This document shows, piece by piece, positions 6,218 through 7,662 of a stretch of DNA of 7,662 bases. The position numbers were made by a program, and so were the translations under genes. Position 1 is the stretch's first letter. The number at the start of each line of letters is the position of its first letter. The stretch comes from Prevotella sp. UBA5379 (lineage in GTDB: Bacteria; Bacteroidota; Bacteroidia; Bacteroidales; Bacteroidaceae): positions 1-7,662 of the forward strand of contig DHOX01000077.1 of the NCBI GenBank assembly GCA_002409785.1, given 5' to 3'. The notes below the pieces were generated by a model. It worked only from the letters and a program-made list of their open reading frames with translations, was not told where the DNA came from and did no database searches.

Positions 6218-6292
6218 TTTTCCGTTGGAAATTTGTTCCGTATCTATTTTTCCTTTATCTTTGTGTCAGTTTTCCAGTGGAAACTTTTTCCG
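6218..6292 (+). promoter_or_regulatory. Consensus promoter with paired dyad operators upstream of the thioredoxin gene
   Basis: TTTG (6232-6235), a 20-base spacer and TATCTTTG (6256-6263) match the Bacteroidales -33/-7 consensus exactly. Two 23-bp direct repeats flank it at 6218-6240 and 6270-6292, identical at 19 of 23 positions. Each contains a dyad, TTTCC-N3-GGAAA, followed by TT...TTCCG. The first covers the -33 element. The second covers the expected start site. Their spacing of 52 bp is about five helical turns, as expected for an operator pair bound by a dimeric regulator. Confidence 0.65.
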
Positions 6293-6344
6293 ATTAAGAA
6301 TTATAACGGACAACACAATAATAAAGAAAGGATGAGTGAATGAT

Positions 6345-6839
6345 ATGGAAACAAAACGAATAGCCCTTATGGCCATGGCAATTCTGACCTTTTCAGGTTT
6401 TGGTTATGCCAGGGCATCGGCAGAGAAAGAAAATAACATACAGCAAACTGAAAAAAAGAAGGAGAGTGAGAAAATGAAAGTAACAGAATTAACAGCAGAT
6501 GAATTCAAGGACAAAGTGATGGACTATGAGAAGAACCCCACAGTGTGGAAGTTCAAGGGTGACAAACCCGCCATCATTGATTTTTATGCCACCTGGTGTG
6601 GCCCGTGCAAAGCAACAGCTCCGGTAGTAGAGGATATTGCCAATGAGTACGCAGGAAAGATCGATGTATATAAGGTCGATGTTGACCAGCAAGAGAAACT
6701 TGCAGCCCTGTTCGGCATCCAGTCCATTCCTACTATTCTCTTCATTCCGAAGGAAGGCGTGCCAAAGAAATCGGTAGGCGCCATGATGAAGAGCCAGTTT
6801 GAGGATGTCATCCGTACGGAACTGTTGAAAACTGAATAG
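6345..6839 (+). CDS. Exported thioredoxin-fold protein
   Basis: From ATG 6345 this gives 164 residues. METKRIALMAMAILTFSGFGYARASA looks like a signal peptide with a short basic start, a hydrophobic core (about 6-20) and an ASA cleavage site at 24-26. Next comes a charged linker rich in Lys, Glu and Gln (27-46), then a complete thioredoxin domain. The active site is WCGPC at 84-88. The cis-proline is P129 in SIPT. The function is thiol-disulfide exchange, most likely in the periplasm, like the exported thioredoxins of Bacteroides. Lack of a lipobox Cys argues against a lipoprotein. A GTG start at 6336 is possible but gives a worse signal peptide. An internal ATG at 6474 preceded by AAGGAG at 9 nt could give a 121-residue cytosolic form. 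It is followed after 72 bp by a MarR-type gene, with no evident promoter between, suggesting co-transcription. Confidence 0.92.
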   Translation: METKRIALMAMAILTFSGFGYARASAEKENNIQQTEKKKESEKMKVTELTADEFKDKVMDYEKNPTVWKFKGDKPAIIDFYATWCGPCKATAPVVEDIANEYAGKIDVYKVDVDQQEKLAALFGIQSIPTILFIPKEGVPKKSVGAMMKSQFEDVIRTELLKTE

Positions 6840-6858
6840 ATTACGACTTGATTGTAAC

Positions 6859-6894
6859 AAAGCGGGGTGCCGGCAGGTGCCGGTAGTCCGCTTT
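6859..6894. other. GC-rich hairpin between thioredoxin and MarR genes
   Basis: The outer stem AAAGCGG (6859-6865) pairs with CCGCTTT (6888-6894). The inner stem CCGGC (6870-6874) pairs with GCCGG (6879-6883) around the loop AGGT. No T-tract follows, so it is not a standard terminator. It may reduce read-through or stabilise the upstream part of a shared transcript. Confidence 0.55.
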
Positions 6895-6911
6895 AATGAT
6901 AAACAGGGACT

Positions 6912-7271
6912 ATGGATCAAAAGTGCATTTGCAACATCAGAAGGGTATACCGGGCCATTTCAGCCTTTGAAAATGATATGGAAGAGGCATTCGGGTTGAA
7001 CATCAATGAAGCCATGCTGCTTTGTATGCTGTCAGAGACCGAAGATCCGTCATCAAGTGAGATTGCCGGCAGGATGGGCCTGTCACATTCCAATGCTTCC
7101 AAGGTCATTGCCTCGCTGGAGAAAAAAGACTATGTATCAAGGCATATCTGTCAGGAAGATAAGCGGAGCATGCACTTCAACCTGACACAGAAAGGCAAGG
7201 ACCAACTGGAGAAGTTGAATTGCCAGCAGATCCAGTTACCTGAATGCCTGCAGAAATTAAGTCTGTTTTAA
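6912..7271 (+). CDS. Small MarR-type winged-helix transcriptional regulator, Cys-rich
   Basis: This 119-residue protein has the MarR DNA-binding core: helix-turn-helix SSSEIAGRMGLSHSNASKVIASLEKKDYV (about 47-75) and a wing with EDKRSMHFNLTQKG (82-95), including the conserved D-x-R type turn. An N-terminal dimerisation helix is likely at about 9-26. It is shorter than typical MarR proteins (140-150 residues) because the C-terminal dimer helix is cut down. Six cysteines lie at 5, 7, 38, 80, 104 and 112. C5-x-C7 at the N-terminus and the Cys close to the wing make thiol-based redox sensing plausible, especially next to a thioredoxin gene. CAGGGA at 6904-6909 gives a weak ribosome binding site. 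It probably autoregulates through the dyads upstream of the thioredoxin gene, but this is inference. Confidence 0.82.
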   Translation: MDQKCICNIRRVYRAISAFENDMEEAFGLNINEAMLLCMLSETEDPSSSEIAGRMGLSHSNASKVIASLEKKDYVSRHICQEDKRSMHFNLTQKGKDQLEKLNCQQIQLPECLQKLSLF

Positions 7272-7294
7272 GTAATAAATCAATACCAAACCGT

Positions 7295-7382
7295 GGTAAG
7301 TTTGTCTCCACGGCTTGGTAAGTTCCTTTCCAAGGCCTGGTAAGATTGTCTCCAAGGCCTGGTAAGTTTCTTTCCACGGCCT
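7295..7382. repeat. Four 22-bp tandem repeats (minisatellite) downstream of the MarR gene
   Basis: Units lie at 7295-7316, 7317-7338, 7339-7360 and 7361-7382. A partial fifth, GGTAA, follows at 7383. Each begins GGTAAG, has a pyrimidine-rich middle (TTTGTCTCC or TTCCTTTCC type) and ends (A/C)GGC(C/T)T, so each unit junction forms an imperfect palindrome such as CCAAGGCCTGG. The unit length is not a multiple of three, and no supported coding frame crosses the array. The head-to-tail units have no spacers, so it is not a CRISPR array. Confidence 0.9.
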
Positions 7383-7662
7383 GGTAATTTTTTCGTCATG
7401 ATGTCAGTGAATATTGAAATCACAGGAAAGGGTAACCATTTTTTATACCTATAGTTTCTTTTACCGAATATTTCTTGGTTTTGTTATTCATTTTCTGAAT
7501 AGATGATATTATCTTATAGAAATAGAAATGCCCGTAATAATATTATTTCTATAGCATGAAGTAGAAGGAGAAAATAAGCTCTTGAAATTACGCTCGGATA
7601 CAAATTCAAGATCTAAATACTACCCATTACTGGATACCTAAGTGATAAAAGGCATGATTATT
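7383..7662. other. Non-coding AT-rich region with an inverted repeat
   Basis: No open frame of useful length is seen on either strand. The one structured element is a 10-bp inverted repeat, TATAGAAATA (7515-7524) and TATTTCTATA (7544-7553), separated by 19 bp. No clear -7 box for a rightward gene was found before the window ends. Confidence 0.5.

Noticed and set aside
7177..7377. Leftward 66-codon open frame with repeated NLP/WKGTYQ-like peptide
   Set aside because: It is produced by the 22-bp tandem repeat, whose length is not a multiple of three, and overlaps the MarR gene antisense.
7295..7382. CRISPR array
   Set aside because: The units are contiguous without spacers, and no Cas gene is present in the window.

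Overview
The window looks like chromosomal DNA of a gut Bacteroidales bacterium (Bacteroides or Phocaeicola type) carrying an acquired restriction-modification island. The host assignment rests on several copies of the Bacteroidales -7 promoter box (TAnnTTTG), one with a well-placed -33 TTTG, on weak Shine-Dalgarno use, and on the protein types. No species can be named from the sequence alone.

Region 1 (1-4195, AT-rich) is the island. It opens with the last 18 codons of what looks like a tyrosine recombinase. A Bacteroidales-type promoter follows, then a tight five-gene operon: a Dam/DpnM-type GATC adenine methyltransferase, a DpnII-family endonuclease, a small protein made of two related halves with one CxxC, a second PD-(D/E)XK nuclease with a textbook PD-X14-EVK site, and a DpnA-type second methyltransferase. 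Gaps are 2 to 7 bp, and one junction overlaps by 11 bp. The classical DpnII operon has two methylases and one nuclease. This one adds a second nuclease and the small duplicated protein, which makes it the most interesting part of the window. The island ends with a frameshifted remnant of a winged-helix C-terminus and a strong terminator hairpin.

Region 2 (4193-7271, more GC-balanced) looks like ordinary backbone: a leftward SDR-family oxidoreductase, then rightward genes for a patatin-like phospholipase, an exported thioredoxin and a small Cys-rich MarR-type regulator. The last two probably form a redox operon. Its promoter has consensus -33 and -7 boxes flanked by two near-identical dyad repeats, a plausible operator pair for the MarR protein.

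Region 3 (7272-7662) is non-coding. It holds four 22-bp tandem repeats and an AT-rich inverted repeat.

The methylases should mark host GATC sites while the DpnII-type nuclease cuts unmodified GATC in incoming DNA. The specificity of the second nuclease and the role of the small protein cannot be read from sequence.
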